64,000 bases of DNA, taken from the NCBI GenBank assembly GCA_949825065.1, contig OX463848.1:36609491-36673490 (forward strand). The letters run 5' to 3'. The notes under the pieces are model-generated. The model had not been told where the DNA came from, did no database searches, and saw only the letters and a program-made list of their open reading frames with translations. Shown here one piece after another: positions 43,361 through 53,930 of this stretch. The position numbers and the translations under genes were made by a program. Origin of the DNA: Odontocerum albicorne (taxonomy: Eukaryota; Arthropoda; Insecta; Trichoptera; Odontoceridae). How positions within the stretch are numbered: position 1 is the first letter of the stretch; each line of letters begins with the position of its first letter.

Positions 43361-44519
43361 GAGGCAAACTAAGATCGATCTAATTGAAATAATACTAGAG
43401 AAAGCAACGTTAACCAAAAAAAAAACATTAATAAACAAATAATAATTCCGACATTGTTTGAGGATCGGTGGCACGCTGTTAAGATTGAAAATAGCAAGTA
43501 GAGTATGGGTGTAGGTAATCTTATTGACAGGCGTGGTGTACTGAGACGCCCAGGTGAGGAGGTGCGCCACGGGACGTGGTGGAATGCGCTTCAATACTTG
43601 CAACATAGTTCTCCCGACTTCAGCTCTATCTCACGGCCAATACGAGTATTAGACTTGAGAGCATGCTAGATTCGCTGTGAAATAAAAATCATTATTATCA
43701 GGTTGTTTAGAATAATGATAACAAATTAAAATTGTTTTATGTCGGTTTATATTTTGGATTTTTTTAGAATAAAAACGGCAATTTGTTTTATGACTTATTT
43801 TATTTTCTGTAACTTGAAACTCTTAAGGTAAATTGTTTCGTTATTATATTAATCACACTAATCCCCGCAAAACGTGTTTCTACCGCCCGTCCCATGGTTT
43901 TCTTCAAGAAAGGACAGGATGTAGAAACACGTGTAGTGGGTTTACTGTAATTAGTGGAAAAAAAGGAATTTTATTGTTAAATATTATAATATGAAACTCC
44001 ACAAAGGTAAAGCTGAAACTTTGATAAAAGTTTGACAATTTTGTTTAATCTCAAATTAACCATTCCCATTTTCTTGTGTGAATCCATGGTACCACGTGTC
44101 CGCACAGTTAAGTAGGCATTTACATTCAGTGAATTTCCGGTTGACCTTTTTAATATTTACGCTTACATCATATCTACACATCATCACATACGCAAACACT
44201 TTATAACTCACAAATACGTCAGAGGATGAGGTGACTAAAGTTGTACAGTAATCATTTGATCCTCATAAAAGCGTGGGTGGTGGTGTTGGTATTGAACTAA
44301 ACATTCCCTTTTTTTACTGTTATACAAGATACAGTTCTACATGTATGAAAACACACAATAATGTGAAACATGGTATAGCTAATTCGATATTACTATATAT
44401 ATACAGGATCTACCAAACTAGGCTATTGCCCATGTCATTTTGTTATTCTTACATATATATTTTCGTTGATGTACCATACATTGTTATTCGCAACATATGC
44501 AAAATTCATCACCATTAAG
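43361..44519. other. No gene recognised; hairpin at 43870-43945
   Basis: At 43870-43945 AACGTGTTTCTACCGCCCGTCC is followed by GGACAGGATGTAGAAACACG, an imperfect inverted repeat with about 20-base arms. The rest is unassigned. TACGAGTA lies at 43641-43648. Confidence 0.45.
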
Positions 44520-44605
44520 TTAACGTGGTCTAGTAGTTAGTATGCAAGCTTAACACCCAGGTGTCCTTGATACTATCATTAGTGACCCCTGGTCTGGTTT
44601 TATTT
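44520..44605 (+). repeat. SINE head fragment
   Basis: ACGTGGTCTAGTAGTTAGTA (box A-like) and GACCCCTGGTCTGGTTTTA remain. Box B is eroded. Confidence 0.45.
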
Positions 44606-45894
44606 GGAGGCCAGTTTTTGTCAGATTTTATTGTTGTCTTGATGTTTAGTACCTGTTTATCTTCTATTATTTACGTGTTCTTGGGGAAACCCGTGCTCCG
44701 AAATAAGGGTATACCATTTTTTTTAAAGTAATATTACTTCACGTATACTCATTGAATTAAATAATGTAGACTGCAGATAAACTGGACAGTTTGAGATCTA
44801 CAGGGAAGGAAATACAGTTTCTTTTAGAATACGGCCGTTCTTTTCGATCAGTTAAATCGAGACTCCTGTGCATACCAACACATCACATAATATTTCACAT
44901 ATAGTCATTTGCGGTTCACTCGACGCCACTGTGGATCATACTTCCACTATTTATCAGATATGTACCATCCTAATTTAATGTATCCACGATGACCTGGTTG
45001 GTTAGAAGAGATTGCTGTGTAATATTTATTAAACTCTCCAGATGTATCATGTTTAACACTTGCCACACCCTGTGATGGATAGCGAGTGGCCAAGACTTAT
45101 ATTTTATTTGATTATTCAACGTTTTAATACATGATAAAATTATTTTTATAGCTAATTACAGAAAATACCCTGGCAGATTTTGCATAATTTTAATTTAAAA
45201 TATACATTTTTCACTGGACGCTTAGCGTCCAGCACCGTGGCTGGCGGATTATTTTTAGCACAGTAAGGCAAGTGTTAACAATGTACACAAAATAATAATA
45301 AAAGTGAATCATTAGGCTAGAATATAAACAACCACACTTGTAGTTGTTAGACACGATTCGAGAGTCTCATACAATTTTTCAAATATTGTGTACATTTGTG
45401 TAGAGCACGCACATGCACTAATATTTATTTTTTATGCCCTCCATAGTCAACGTCGACCTAAACTTCTTCAAACCAAATGGATTTTAAGATTTAAAAAAAT
45501 ATTTTTGCTTGTGACTGTATTATTTACACTAAATATAACATGATGTATGAATTTAGATAGATGGCGTCCAATATATTCAAAGTCGATAGTACAGTATCCT
45601 ACACTTCATTTGTTATCATTGAGTACAGAAATATACCACAAAGTGGTTTATATGTAAAATTGTAATGGATGCCAGACGTGAAGGCATTAAAATAATATTG
45701 TTTTGAATTTAAGAAATGAAAAAAGAGCTGTCAAAACATAAATCGTGTTGGTTATCATGTTTTGCGGGTTAAATTGTTATCACTGTGCTGTAGAGAAATT
45801 GTTGTTTACCAATAAGTCCGTCAAATGTACCATGTTTATCCATGTACACAAAATAATTAAAACAAAGTTATTAAACATACCTTAAATGATAACC
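44606..45894. other. No gene recognised; SINE scraps
   Basis: SINE body pieces occur at 44990-45055 (GGTTGGTTAGAAGAGATTGC) and 45785-45860. The remaining DNA is AT-rich and unassigned. Confidence 0.4.
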
Positions 45895-46005
45895 AGACTA
45901 CGACTATTTTTGAAATGCGGATATTAACGGGAAATTGAACCCGCAACACCCGGGATAGAAGACGGATGTTTCACCAATTAGACCACGCAGGTCATCTAGT
46001 TAATA
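45895..46005 (-). repeat. SINE family A head fragment
   Basis: The minus strand reads CCTGCGTGGTCTAATTGGTG (box A), CGTCTTCTATCCCGGGTGTT and GCGGGTTCAATTTCCCG (box B). Confidence 0.65.
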
Positions 46006-46559
46006 ATATGTCTGTCCAAGATGTCGTTAATAATGAATGAGTTACAACACTTTCTTACGTTTATTTATTGACATGAAAGAAATATGGCCAAAAGTCCACA
46101 TTTGTATTGATAAATACAAAAGAAAAATATAAATAAATATCTTAATCAATACACAATATCATGTCACAGCTTCATTATTCTCTGCATCATTTTCGATTTC
46201 TCGAATACAATTGTTCTTTATAGATATTTGACACACTTGACCAAGTTTTTTGTTACATTTTTTTTTTATTAAAAAGACAATTTTGACCACGAATGGACGA
46301 GCCCCATGCCATTACTGGTAAGTGGTACCCGTTGGTAAAAGCCCCGAATACCTGGGCGCATGGTAAATGGTAAGGTGGTACGTGATTTCAATTATTTATT
46401 CGCAAATGATTGGTTGGCTCTCTTTGTGGTACGAATGACATCAATCTGACTTGTTCTTGATATTTGGCCCAATAAACCACTAAATCATTATTTGTTTGTC
46501 GCGTTCCGATTGCTCTGTATCTATCGATCACAAAAAAAATAATTTATAATAGTTGTTGC
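46006..46559. other. No feature recognised
   Basis: Unassigned AT-rich DNA. Confidence 0.4.
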
Positions 46560-46895
46560 TTTCCTTCGTCAATTCAATTGGAAAGCGAAGCTGTGTCGTT
46601 GAGTTTTCGTCTCTTTCTTATATTTTTTCTCTTTTTTAAGTGAGTGGGCTGTTGCACACCAGCAAATTCATTGGGTAGACAATTGTACTGGATTCGATGG
46701 TACACCTGAAATGAGATGATCGGAGTACACCGGCATGCAATAGGTATGGCCAAAGTAATAGGTATCCTTACACCTTCAAATACTAGGCGGAAAAATGCAT
46801 GTGTCATTCGAGAGAAGTAGCACAACGCGGGCCTCGTACCGGCGACCTTCCGCACTGAAGTTCAGTGTGTAACCACGTAGCCATGCACCTTATCA
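46560..46895 (-). mobile_element. tRNA-derived SINE, family C, full-length
   Basis: On the minus strand, AAGGTGCATGGCTACGTGGT (box A) and CGCCGGTACGAGGCCCGCG (box B) form the head. GCCTAGTATTTGAAGG, GGTGTACTCCGATCATCTCA, GTACCATCGAATCCAGTACA and TGCTGGTGTGCAACAGCCCA form the body, ending near the CTTTCCAATTGAATTG end. It is the longest family C copy here. Confidence 0.75.
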
Positions 46896-47079
46896 GATTA
46901 TTATGAAAAATTGTCGAATAAAGGGGGTCCCTTGAGTATTGTAATTTATAATTATGAGTGAAACATGAACGATTTGAGCAATTTGTGAAACATATTGTAT
47001 ATAATTAAGTTGTTGGTCTTTGTCTGCCTTGAAAGACAGTGAATATGGAGTAACTAATTTAACATACATACAAATTATC

Positions 47080-47460
47080 ACGTTATTTCCCAGCCGGAGT
47101 AGGTAGAGATGATAGAACATTTCCAAACTTTCCTATCTCGACACACACATCCTTCGCCTCTTCTACACACATACATTTCTAACAAATCTTATTATTTCAA
47201 TTACTTTCAACTTTTCCTCCTTCCAACCATGTTTTCCTTGATCTTTCTCTACCACGTCGTCTACTCACATTTGCTCTATTTATTTGTTTTATTGGTCTGT
47301 GTTAATTTATTCTTACTACATAGCCAAACCATTTCAAAGTGCTCTTCTTCATCTTACTCAATACAGCCTTAAGTTCACATTCATCCTTAATCACTTGATT
47401 TCATATTGTCATAAGTTGTTACGTCATGTATTCTTTTAAGTGTACGCATGTCTACAGCAG
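47080..47460 (-). mobile_element. LINE family 1 3' end
   Basis: The plus strand shows CACGTTATTTCCCAGC, TTTCCTATCTCGACACACAC, CCATGTTTTCCTTGATCTTT and CCAAACCATTTCAAAGTGCT, which is the family 1 end in inverse order. It lies head to head with the next copy. Confidence 0.7.
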
Positions 47461-47464
47461 TTAA

Positions 47465-47945
47465 TCGGTTAATTTTCTGAAGAAAAAAACCCTAAGAAAA
47501 GCCGAATAAATGCTGTAGAAATGCGTGCATTCAGAAGAATACACGGACAGACAATGTATGTCAGAATACGGAATGAAGTGATTAGGGATGAATGTTAACT
47601 TGAGGCTGATGTATTTAGTGTGATAAAGAAGAACACTCTGATATGGTTTGGACATGTAGAATGAATGAGTGAAGTAAGACTAACAAAATCAATATACTCG
47701 TTTATTACAAATATGCGTGGAAGGCGTGGTAGGGGAATGCGAAGGAAAATATGGTTGAATCAAGTAAAATATATTTTGAAAGAAAGAAATATGTAAACCC
47801 AGAGAAATCGTATAACTTATATGAGAACGTCTATGCATATATGATAGAGAAAAGATGTGTTTCGAAAAAATTAAGTTTGGCTATATGCTTTCTTTGCCTA
47901 TCCCGACAGGAAAATGGCTTGATAATATATACGTATGCAATGTGT
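47465..47945 (+). mobile_element. LINE family 1 3' end
   Basis: AAAGCCGAATAAATGCTGTA, GTATGTCAGAATACGGAATG, GGTTTGGACATGTAGAATG, GGCGTGGTAGGGGAATGCGA and CCGACAGGAAAATGGCTTG appear in order. It ends about 70 bp before the myosin-like exon. Confidence 0.7.
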
Positions 47946-48015
47946 GTTTGATTTTTTTTTATTTTACGTGGTAAATATAAATATGATTAATAACTTTTTG
48001 CGTCTTCTGTTACAG

Positions 48016-48215
48016 TTGGCATGTGGTGGCGGCGGTGCTAGATTGTGAGGTCGTTCGAGACCAGAGGGTGAACGGGTGAGCAGCTCGCCATGGAGTGGGC
48101 GCCGGGCTCACTGGTCTGGTTCGACCCCGGGGTGGGCCACAGCCTTCCCGGGGAGGTGCTGGAGGCGCACAAGGCAGCGCAGGTTCTCATCATACAAGCA
48201 GTCATCAATGGAAAG
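48016..48215 (+). other. Exon with 5' UTR and first coding segment of a myosin-like gene
   Basis: The 3' splice site is TTCTGTTACAG|TTGGC (AG at 48014-48015), after a T-rich stretch. The 5' splice site is AATGGAAAG|GTAAGC (GT at 48216-48217), a near-consensus phase-0 donor. Bases 48016-48089 are untranslated, with an in-frame TGA at 48069-48071. The exon is far richer in G+C than its surroundings. Confidence 0.75.
48090..48215 (+). CDS. Unconventional myosin (class XV-like), first coding exon
   Basis: Forty-two codons start at an ATG in a strong context (CTCGCCATGGAG) with an in-frame stop 19 bases upstream, and end exactly at a splice donor. The peptide begins MEWAPGSLVWFDPGVGHSLP, continues GEVLEAHKAAQVL, and ends AVINGK. 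Class XV myosins start with a short SH3-like N-terminal segment of the form G-x-L-V-W-F-D-P-G-x-G-H-x-L-P-G-E-V just before the motor domain. I recall a similar N-terminus for Drosophila Myo10A/sisyphus. Such myosins are actin motors with MyTH4-FERM tails working in filopodia and cell protrusions. I found no motor-domain exon downstream in the window, so the following intron would exceed 15 kb. The splice sites and start are seen directly. The class assignment is from memory of the family and moderate. Confidence 0.68.
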
Positions 48216-48454
48216 GTAAGCGGACCATAAACAGATTTTTTCATTCCAAACCATCAAGTTATCGCAGGACCTTTAAAGCATCTAAGTCGTTTAGCGAGCA
48301 TGTGCAAATACTCGTATATTCCCCACTAGTAAATTATGACTTTTCAGTTAAGTTAATTTTTTGATGAAATTTTAATAAACCCTTTATGTACAATAAATAA
48401 AATAAATAATCACAATATTTTTCCACCCACAACAGTATTTTGGCGGCTACTTTG
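48216..48454 (+). other. Start of intron 1 of the myosin-like gene
   Basis: The intron begins GTAAGC and is AT-rich. TACTCGTA occurs at 48309-48316. If no further exon is overlooked, the intron holds everything to the end of the window. Confidence 0.5.
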
Positions 48455-48731
48455 TTAAATGTAACTGAAACGTGGACCTGGAAAAGTCTGAGATGATCCG
48501 AATAAATGCTGTAGAAATGCGTGCTTTGAAACCAATACATGGAGTGACAATGTATGATAGTATACATAATGAATTGATTAGGGATGAATGTGGACTTAAG
48601 GCTGATGTTTTGAGGCAGATGAAGAAGAGCATATTGAGATGGTTTGAGAAGGTGGAACAAATGAACGAAGAAAGATTAACAAAACAGAAATATAGTGCAA
48701 AAGTGAGTGGAAGACCAAGGAAAGTATGACG
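48455..48731 (+). mobile_element. LINE family 1, left part (split by a SINE)
   Basis: A frame of 85 codons from 48472 contains VTMYDSIHNELIRDECGLKA and KSILRWFEKVEQMNEERLTK, then GRPRKV. The LINE is cut just after GGAAAGTATG and resumes at 48926. Confidence 0.75.
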
Positions 48732-48925
48732 AGAAAGACGACTTCCTTGGCTTGGTTGTAAGACGCTTGTCTGCCGATCCGGAGGTTGCGGGTTCGATGC
48801 ATGCTGGAACCCAGATTTTTTCTAAATGGGATATCAGTCTGGTTTTCACTTAGGGCACATTAAAACACCTTTCTGGATGGTTAAAAGAAATTGCCACATG
48901 TCAATAAGCTCGCCGTGTACAAAAA
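48732..48925 (+). mobile_element. SINE family A inserted in a LINE
   Basis: TTGGCTTGGTTGTAAGACGC (box A-like), GGAGGTTGCGGGTTCGATGC (box B), GTCTGGTTTTCACTTAGGGC and AAAGAAATTGCCACATGTCA. The flanks repeat AAAGTATG on both sides, consistent with a target-site duplication made by LINE-type integration. Confidence 0.85.
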
Positions 48926-49045
48926 AAGTATGGTTGAATCAAGTGAACGATATTCTCGAAGAAGTAAACGTATAAAGTCATAGAAATCCTAGGAAGTGTA
49001 CGGATGTGGAAGAGGCGAAGGATATGTGTCGAGGTAGAAATTAAC
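48926..49045 (+). mobile_element. LINE family 1, right part
   Basis: GTATGGTTGAATCAAGTGAA, CGATATTCTCGAAGAAG and GTGGAAGAGGCGAAGGATAT continue the element interrupted at 48731. Confidence 0.75.
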
Positions 49046-49140
49046 CAAAAGAAGACAAACTACAAAGAAACCTTTGTAGATCTTCTGATATGTGATATCA
49101 ACATATATCAGAAGGCTTTAGATGTAGTGTAGAACTTCAA
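49035..49140. repeat. MITE family D fragment
   Basis: AAGACAAACTACAAAGAAAC, CTTTGTAGATCTTCTGATAT and AGGCTTTAGATGTAGTGTAG match the interior of 43088-43360. Confidence 0.5.
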
Positions 49141-49175
49141 AGAAAATAAGTCAAAAGTCACCTTGTATTGAAAGT

Positions 49176-49282
49176 ACCCGATAATCCTAGTTAGTCCCTG
49201 ATAATCCTGGTTAGTCCCTGATAATCCTAGTTAGTCCCTGATAATCCTAGTTAGCCCCTGATAATCCTAGTTAGTCCCTGTT
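49176..49282. repeat. 20-bp tandem repeat, about five units
   Basis: The unit CTGATAATCCTAGTTAGTCC is repeated with single-base variants. Confidence 0.9.
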
Positions 49283-49609
49283 AATTTCCCCTAGAATTTA
49301 CACTATGCTGGTTTGACTTCGATGATTGTATCAACCTGTTCTGAAAAACAACTTGTCGATTTTTCCAAGAATATTTTTTTGTTTATTTTAGTGGAATGCG
49401 CCGACTGACACACTGATACATTAATTTTATTTTGTATATTTTTGCTAACCAGTGCGGCTTTTGAGGTTTACTACACAATTACGTGATGCAAACACCAACA
49501 CGCTTTCTTGAAAAAAAAAAAAAACTCCTGCATGAGACAAAGATAACCAGTTATGTAGATGACGTTAAAGATTCGATTTTATGTCCTTTATCTTGGATAT
49601 TTATTTCAA

Positions 49610-49770
49610 CAATTGAATGGTTGAATTAAAATAGGCGCTAAGTACAAAAAAAAACTAAGTATGCAGTTTTATTCTTTATGTCATATATAATGAAACTGCA
49701 TACTTAGTTTTTTTTTGTTTTTTTTTTTTATACTTAGGGCCTATTTTAATTCAACCATTCAATTATTCAT
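49610..49770. repeat. Inverted repeat hairpin
   Basis: TGAATGGTTGAATTAAAATA with GGCGCTAAGTA and AACTAAGTATGCAGTTT is mirrored by the inverse complement ending near 49765. Arms are about 65 bases, and the loop is short and AT-rich. Its class is unknown. Confidence 0.75.
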
Positions 49771-49774
49771 AGGG

Positions 49775-50150
49775 TAATTACGCCGTTTACCTGTCAAAGT
49801 AGGCAGAGAGGTGAGAGCGCCATACTTTTCTAACGCAACACAATCTTTAGCCTCTTCACAGTATACACCTTCCCATTCAACTATTACGATTTCTCTGATA
49901 TTTAACATTTAGTTCTTTCCAAGTACTATTGCCTTCATCTAACCACACCTTCCACTCACATTCGCCCTGTATATCAGTTTTGTCAGCCTTTCTTCATTCC
50001 TTTCATATGCCTAAATCATATGAGAGTGTTCTTTTTGATTTTATTTAATACATCTTAAGTTCACATTCATCCCTAATCACTTAATTCAGTATTCTGTCAT
50101 ACACTGTCATCCCATGTATTTTTCTCAGTACACGTATAACCATGGTTTCG
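49775..50150 (-). mobile_element. LINE family 1 3' end
   Basis: The plus strand shows CCGTTTACCTGTCAAAGTAG, AACACAATCTTTAGCCTCTT, CTTCCACTCACATTCGCCC and CATGTATTTTTCTCAGTACA, the inverse order of family 1. Confidence 0.65.
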
Positions 50151-50244
50151 AACTTTGTCTCTAAATTATTTAAAAAACCTGTATGACTAAAAATTACTCG
50201 TAAAGATTGTTTGTCGGCGGCGGTGGTCTAATGGTTAATATTCT

Positions 50245-50590
50245 CAATGGAGGTGCATGATCGCGCGGTAATGTACTAGACTTCCGTGCGGAAACTTGCC
50301 GGTTCGAATCCCGTGCTATGCTACTACGAATGACAGCAATTTTTTCCACCTAATACTTTGGGGTATAAGTATACTTATGACTTCGGTCATATTTATTCTT
50401 TAAAAAAAAAAAAAAAAGAAAAAAACATACCGGTGGACTTCGATCGTCTCACTTCGGTGTGCCATTGGATCCAGTACAGCGGTGTGGCCGGTAAGTTTGC
50501 TGGTGTACAACGGATTACTTACTTAAAGGATAAAAAAAAATCCACGGCACAGCTTTGCTTTCCCAATGAATTAACCGTGGGATGACGAAG
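50245..50590 (+). mobile_element. tRNA-derived SINE, family C
   Basis: GGAGGTGCATGATCGCGCGG (box A-like), CTTCCGTGCGGAAACTTGCC, GGTTCGAATCCCG (good box B), CACCTAATACTTTGG, GACTTCGATCGTCTCACTTC and GTTTGCTGGTGTACAACGG. A poly-A block sits inside at 50402-50416. Confidence 0.75.
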
Positions 50591-52053
50591 GGATTCTAGA
50601 CTATGAGACGAGGCCCAGCAACGACGAGTATTCAATCTAAGCAAACTGATGTCCCAGGTTCAATTCCTGATGTATTCACTTTCGCACTATTTTATTCTAA
50701 AACCGTTTTATATCTGAATTTATGTGTTTCTGTTACTTATATGTTTATTATCACACGCAACGCAAAAATAGCACTTTACGAAATTTCTGTCTGACGAGTG
50801 GCTGCAGCTGATTGAATCTGCCGATCGTCTTGGAAATTTGACCTCGTTCTCATCGGAACTATGGTAGTCATTTAACCAATGTTTTAGCTTCGTATTTAGC
50901 TCGATCCTTTGGACAGAGGAGACGAGAGAGGCTGGAGATGGATTCGAGAAATAAACACCCGGACTGAATTCATAGTTTGGCGTAATTACTAAATATTTAT
51001 TTCAAACCTTAAAATTTCGCGATTGCTTTTCCGAGTTTGTATTTATAAGTTGAGACATTACAACCACGTCAAATTTAACTTTTAATACTAATTTCTTCTG
51101 TCAAGTGGCAGAAGGGGGTGTTAGTCATAAACACCTAGATCAGACTTTATAGTTCAGCCTTAATACGAAGTACTTATTTCAAACTGAACAAAGATTACAA
51201 CCCTTTTTTATTTTTTGGTTATCATCAGGAATTGTACCGGAGGTTCTATGTGGAAGTCTTACCAAGTCCACGGAGGCTTATTAAGTAAATTGCAAGATAA
51301 ATTATAAATTACTTTGATATTCCACAAAAATGTATTAAAGAAATTTGTTATTTAATATTATTTCATGGAATTTCACAAAGTTAAATTCGAAACGGTTAAT
51401 AAAATAAATATATTGCATAATCTAATAAGCCAATGCTTTTCAAGACTCTCCAGTTGAATTTATGCTTATTTAAGAGAGTGATTATGCAGAGTTTAATAAT
51501 TCTTATGGAGAAATCTTTCATAATATCGCTTTGATTTGAAGAAAGCGCAACAGACGTCAATAACAACAATGGATGTATTTCTTCTGTCTCGATGTATTGA
51601 TTCTAACACTTGCGAACTCTTATCGTCTTATATAAATTATATACTCAGCTGTCAAAATGAATCCGTTAAGCTAAATTCAATAAGCCTCAGCTGTAACACT
51701 TTTTTCATTATTTATTTGCTTATTCAAATGTGTAAATATTCGAAATAATGCAAACGACCTATACCAGCCGTCTCACTAGGCGCATTGTCAGTTTTAAGAC
51801 AGCTGACTTCCACCCGCGAAATTCACACATAAAACAATCCAACAAGTCTAAGCTGCAGCTGTTCGTGAGATTTGACAGCTCTGAATATGAAAATATATAT
51901 TGGCCCAATTTCATTAAAATATCCGAAAGCTGGGCGTATATATCAAATCTAGTCTGTAGAAATATTATAAAAATATCTGTATGATTGTAACTTGCCATGG
52001 ATATTTAAAGTTTTCATTACACAATTTAAAGTATTTACACATTAACATATATA
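50591..52053. other. No gene recognised
   Basis: A tRNA-like scrap lies at 50615-50672 (CCCAGGTTCAATTCCTGATG). Two related blocks at about 50955-51020 and 51135-51190 resemble the MITE ends at 15384. The rest is AT-rich without coding support. Confidence 0.4.
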
Positions 52054-52985
52054 CGAAGCATATCCAGAAAGTAAGTGTACTGAATTTTTGTAGGTTACAA
52101 TTTTTTTTATTTAAACAAAAAAATTACGTGGTTACCGTAGTACATATGTAAGCTATTTTTCGACATAGTCGCCATTCCTCTCAATGCAGGTGGTGAAGCG
52201 GGGTATCAACTTTTTGATGCCTTACTCGAAGTAGTTTCCCGCCAACCCCTCCGTCCACTTCTCCACCTCCTCCTTTACCTCCTCGTCGGTTGAAAACCTT
52301 TTTCCACCCATGTGCAGCTTCAGGGAGGTAAAGAGATAGTAATCTGAAGGTGCTAGGTCAGGAGAATGCGCGGGATGGTTCAGGACAACCCATTTAAACG
52401 AGGCGAGCAGTTCCGTCTGGCATTGTCGTGCAACAGGCAGACACCCTTTGTCAGCATGCCTCTCCTCTTGTTCTGAATCGCCCTCCGCAATTTTTTTAGG
52501 GTCTCACAGTATCTTGCAAAATTGATGGTCTCCCCTTGAGGCATATATTCAATTAAAATTATGCCGTGACAGTCCCAAAACACGGATGCCATGATTTTCT
52601 TGGCTGAAATTGTGGTTTTGAACTTTTTGGCGGACGGTGAAGAGGTGTGACGCCACTGTTGAGACTGCCTTTTGGTTTCAGGCGTGTAGTGTGCAACCCA
52701 AGTTTCATCTCCAGTAACGATGGAGCGGAGAAATTCATGTCCATGGAGTTTGCAGCGCCTCAAAAACTCTTGCCCGGCCTCCACTCGATTCAACTTGGCG
52801 GGAGATGGGATTGACATTTTTCACGAAACGTGTTGTCGCGTCAACACTTCTCAACGTACTGACCTCAAACCGGTCTCGTTGCGGAGGGGAAGGGTCAGGC
52901 TACACGGAAGTGTAGTCAACATGTCGAAAATAAAATCCATCCGGTCGTGAGAGCCTCAGTACACTTAGTTTCTGGATACGCCTCG
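52054..52985 (-). mobile_element. CGAGG-type mariner, 932-bp deletion derivative, copy 2
   Basis: Ends are CGAAGCATATCCAGAAAGTA on the left and the inverse complement of CGAGGCGTATCCAGAAAC on the right, with TA at 52052-52053 and 52986-52987. Length and both internal deletions equal those of 5340-6271. Confidence 0.92.
52153..52817 (-). pseudogene. mariner transposase remnant
   Basis: The frame from 52817 reads MSIPSPAKLNRVEAGQEF and passes into the catalytic domain (FLRSIVTGDETWVAHYTPE) without the N-terminal DNA-binding domain. It remains open to LLHDNAR, where the same 22-base deletion as in copy 1 shifts the frame. In this copy the RVEAG codon run is not followed by the stop seen at 5551. 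The C-terminus (SPDLAPSDY onward) lies in another frame. Confidence 0.88.
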
Positions 52986-52987
52986 TA

Positions 52988-53050
52988 TTATAATGTTCAT
53001 TATTGCCGCCTGGCAATAAGCCCGTCAGATTGTATTTGCAATAAAAGTGT
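52988..53050 (+). repeat. SINE family A 3' scrap
   Basis: ATTGCCGCCTGGCAATAAGC and CGTCAGATTGTATTTGCAAT remain. Confidence 0.5.
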
Positions 53051-53079
53051 TAAATAAATAAATAGATTCAACTACAGAG

Positions 53080-53560
53080 GTGAATGGGGGACAAATAGTT
53101 GTTGAATGTATGTTGATGGCAGTATTAGTGGAGAGTAAGGAAGACTTGCAGAGTCTGATGAATAAATTGTAAGAGGGACTTAAAAAGAAAGGTCCGAGTA
53201 TGAGTTTTTCGATATCCAAAGTCATTGCTGTAGAAAAGTGTGAAAGAAAAAGTAAATGGGATATATACGAGTATGTATGGGGAATGAAAGGTTTGAATAA
53301 GTCGAAGAATTCTGCTATTTAAATAGTATTTTTTTCAGATTATAAAGTGTTGAAAAAATACTGAAAAGAGCCGACTAAACGCAATAGAAATGCGTGCACT
53401 GAAAAAAATATATGAGGAGACAATTTATGACAGAATGAAGTGATTAGATATGAATATGAACTTAAGGCTGATGTATTGAGTAAGATGACGAGAAGTACTA
53501 TGAGATGGTTTAGGCCCTCTCTCATCTCTGCCTACTTCGATATTGAAACGACGTGATCAT
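53080..53560 (+). mobile_element. LINE family 1 with a piece of reverse transcriptase
   Basis: Upstream of the usual 3' block a frame reads AVLVESKEDLQSLMNKL and then MSFSISKVIAVEKC. This corresponds to the 'D-x-x-L-L-A-E-S-E-E-D-L-Q' stretch just after the catalytic aspartates. The 3' block then follows (GCCGACTAAACGCAATAGAA, TATGAACTTAAGGCTGATG). It shows that the family 1 tails derive from a reverse-transcriptase-encoding element. Confidence 0.7.
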
Positions 53561-53684
53561 AAACCTGTGTGTCAGATTTTACAAATAACATATACGAGTA
53601 TACTAAAAAAATTAAACCAAACCCATGAATTATAAGACAATGTTGATAATTTTAAACTCACTTTCAATCTAACAGTATTCTTTC

Positions 53685-53930
53685 ATTTTGTGTGATAACT
53701 AAAATGAAAGGTGATCCACTTGATCTAAACATACTTTCGTTGGTCTTTACTCTACTCTACCACGCCTACCAATCACATTTGTACTATGTCTTTGTTTTGT
53801 TAATCTTTCTTTACTACTTTGATCTACATGCCTACAAATAATTGCATCTTACTCAACACATCACCCTCAAGTTCACATTCATCCCTAACCAGTTAATTCC
53901 GTGTTCTGTCCTAAATTGTCACTCCATGTA
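53685..53930 (-). mobile_element. LINE family 1, split by mariner
   Basis: CACTTGATCTAAACATACTT, CCACGCCTACCAATCACATT, AAGTTCACATTCATCCCTAA and GTCACTCCATGTA are family 1 in inverse order. The sequence breaks at CCATGTA and resumes at 54891 (CGCACCCATTTCTACAG). Confidence 0.75.
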
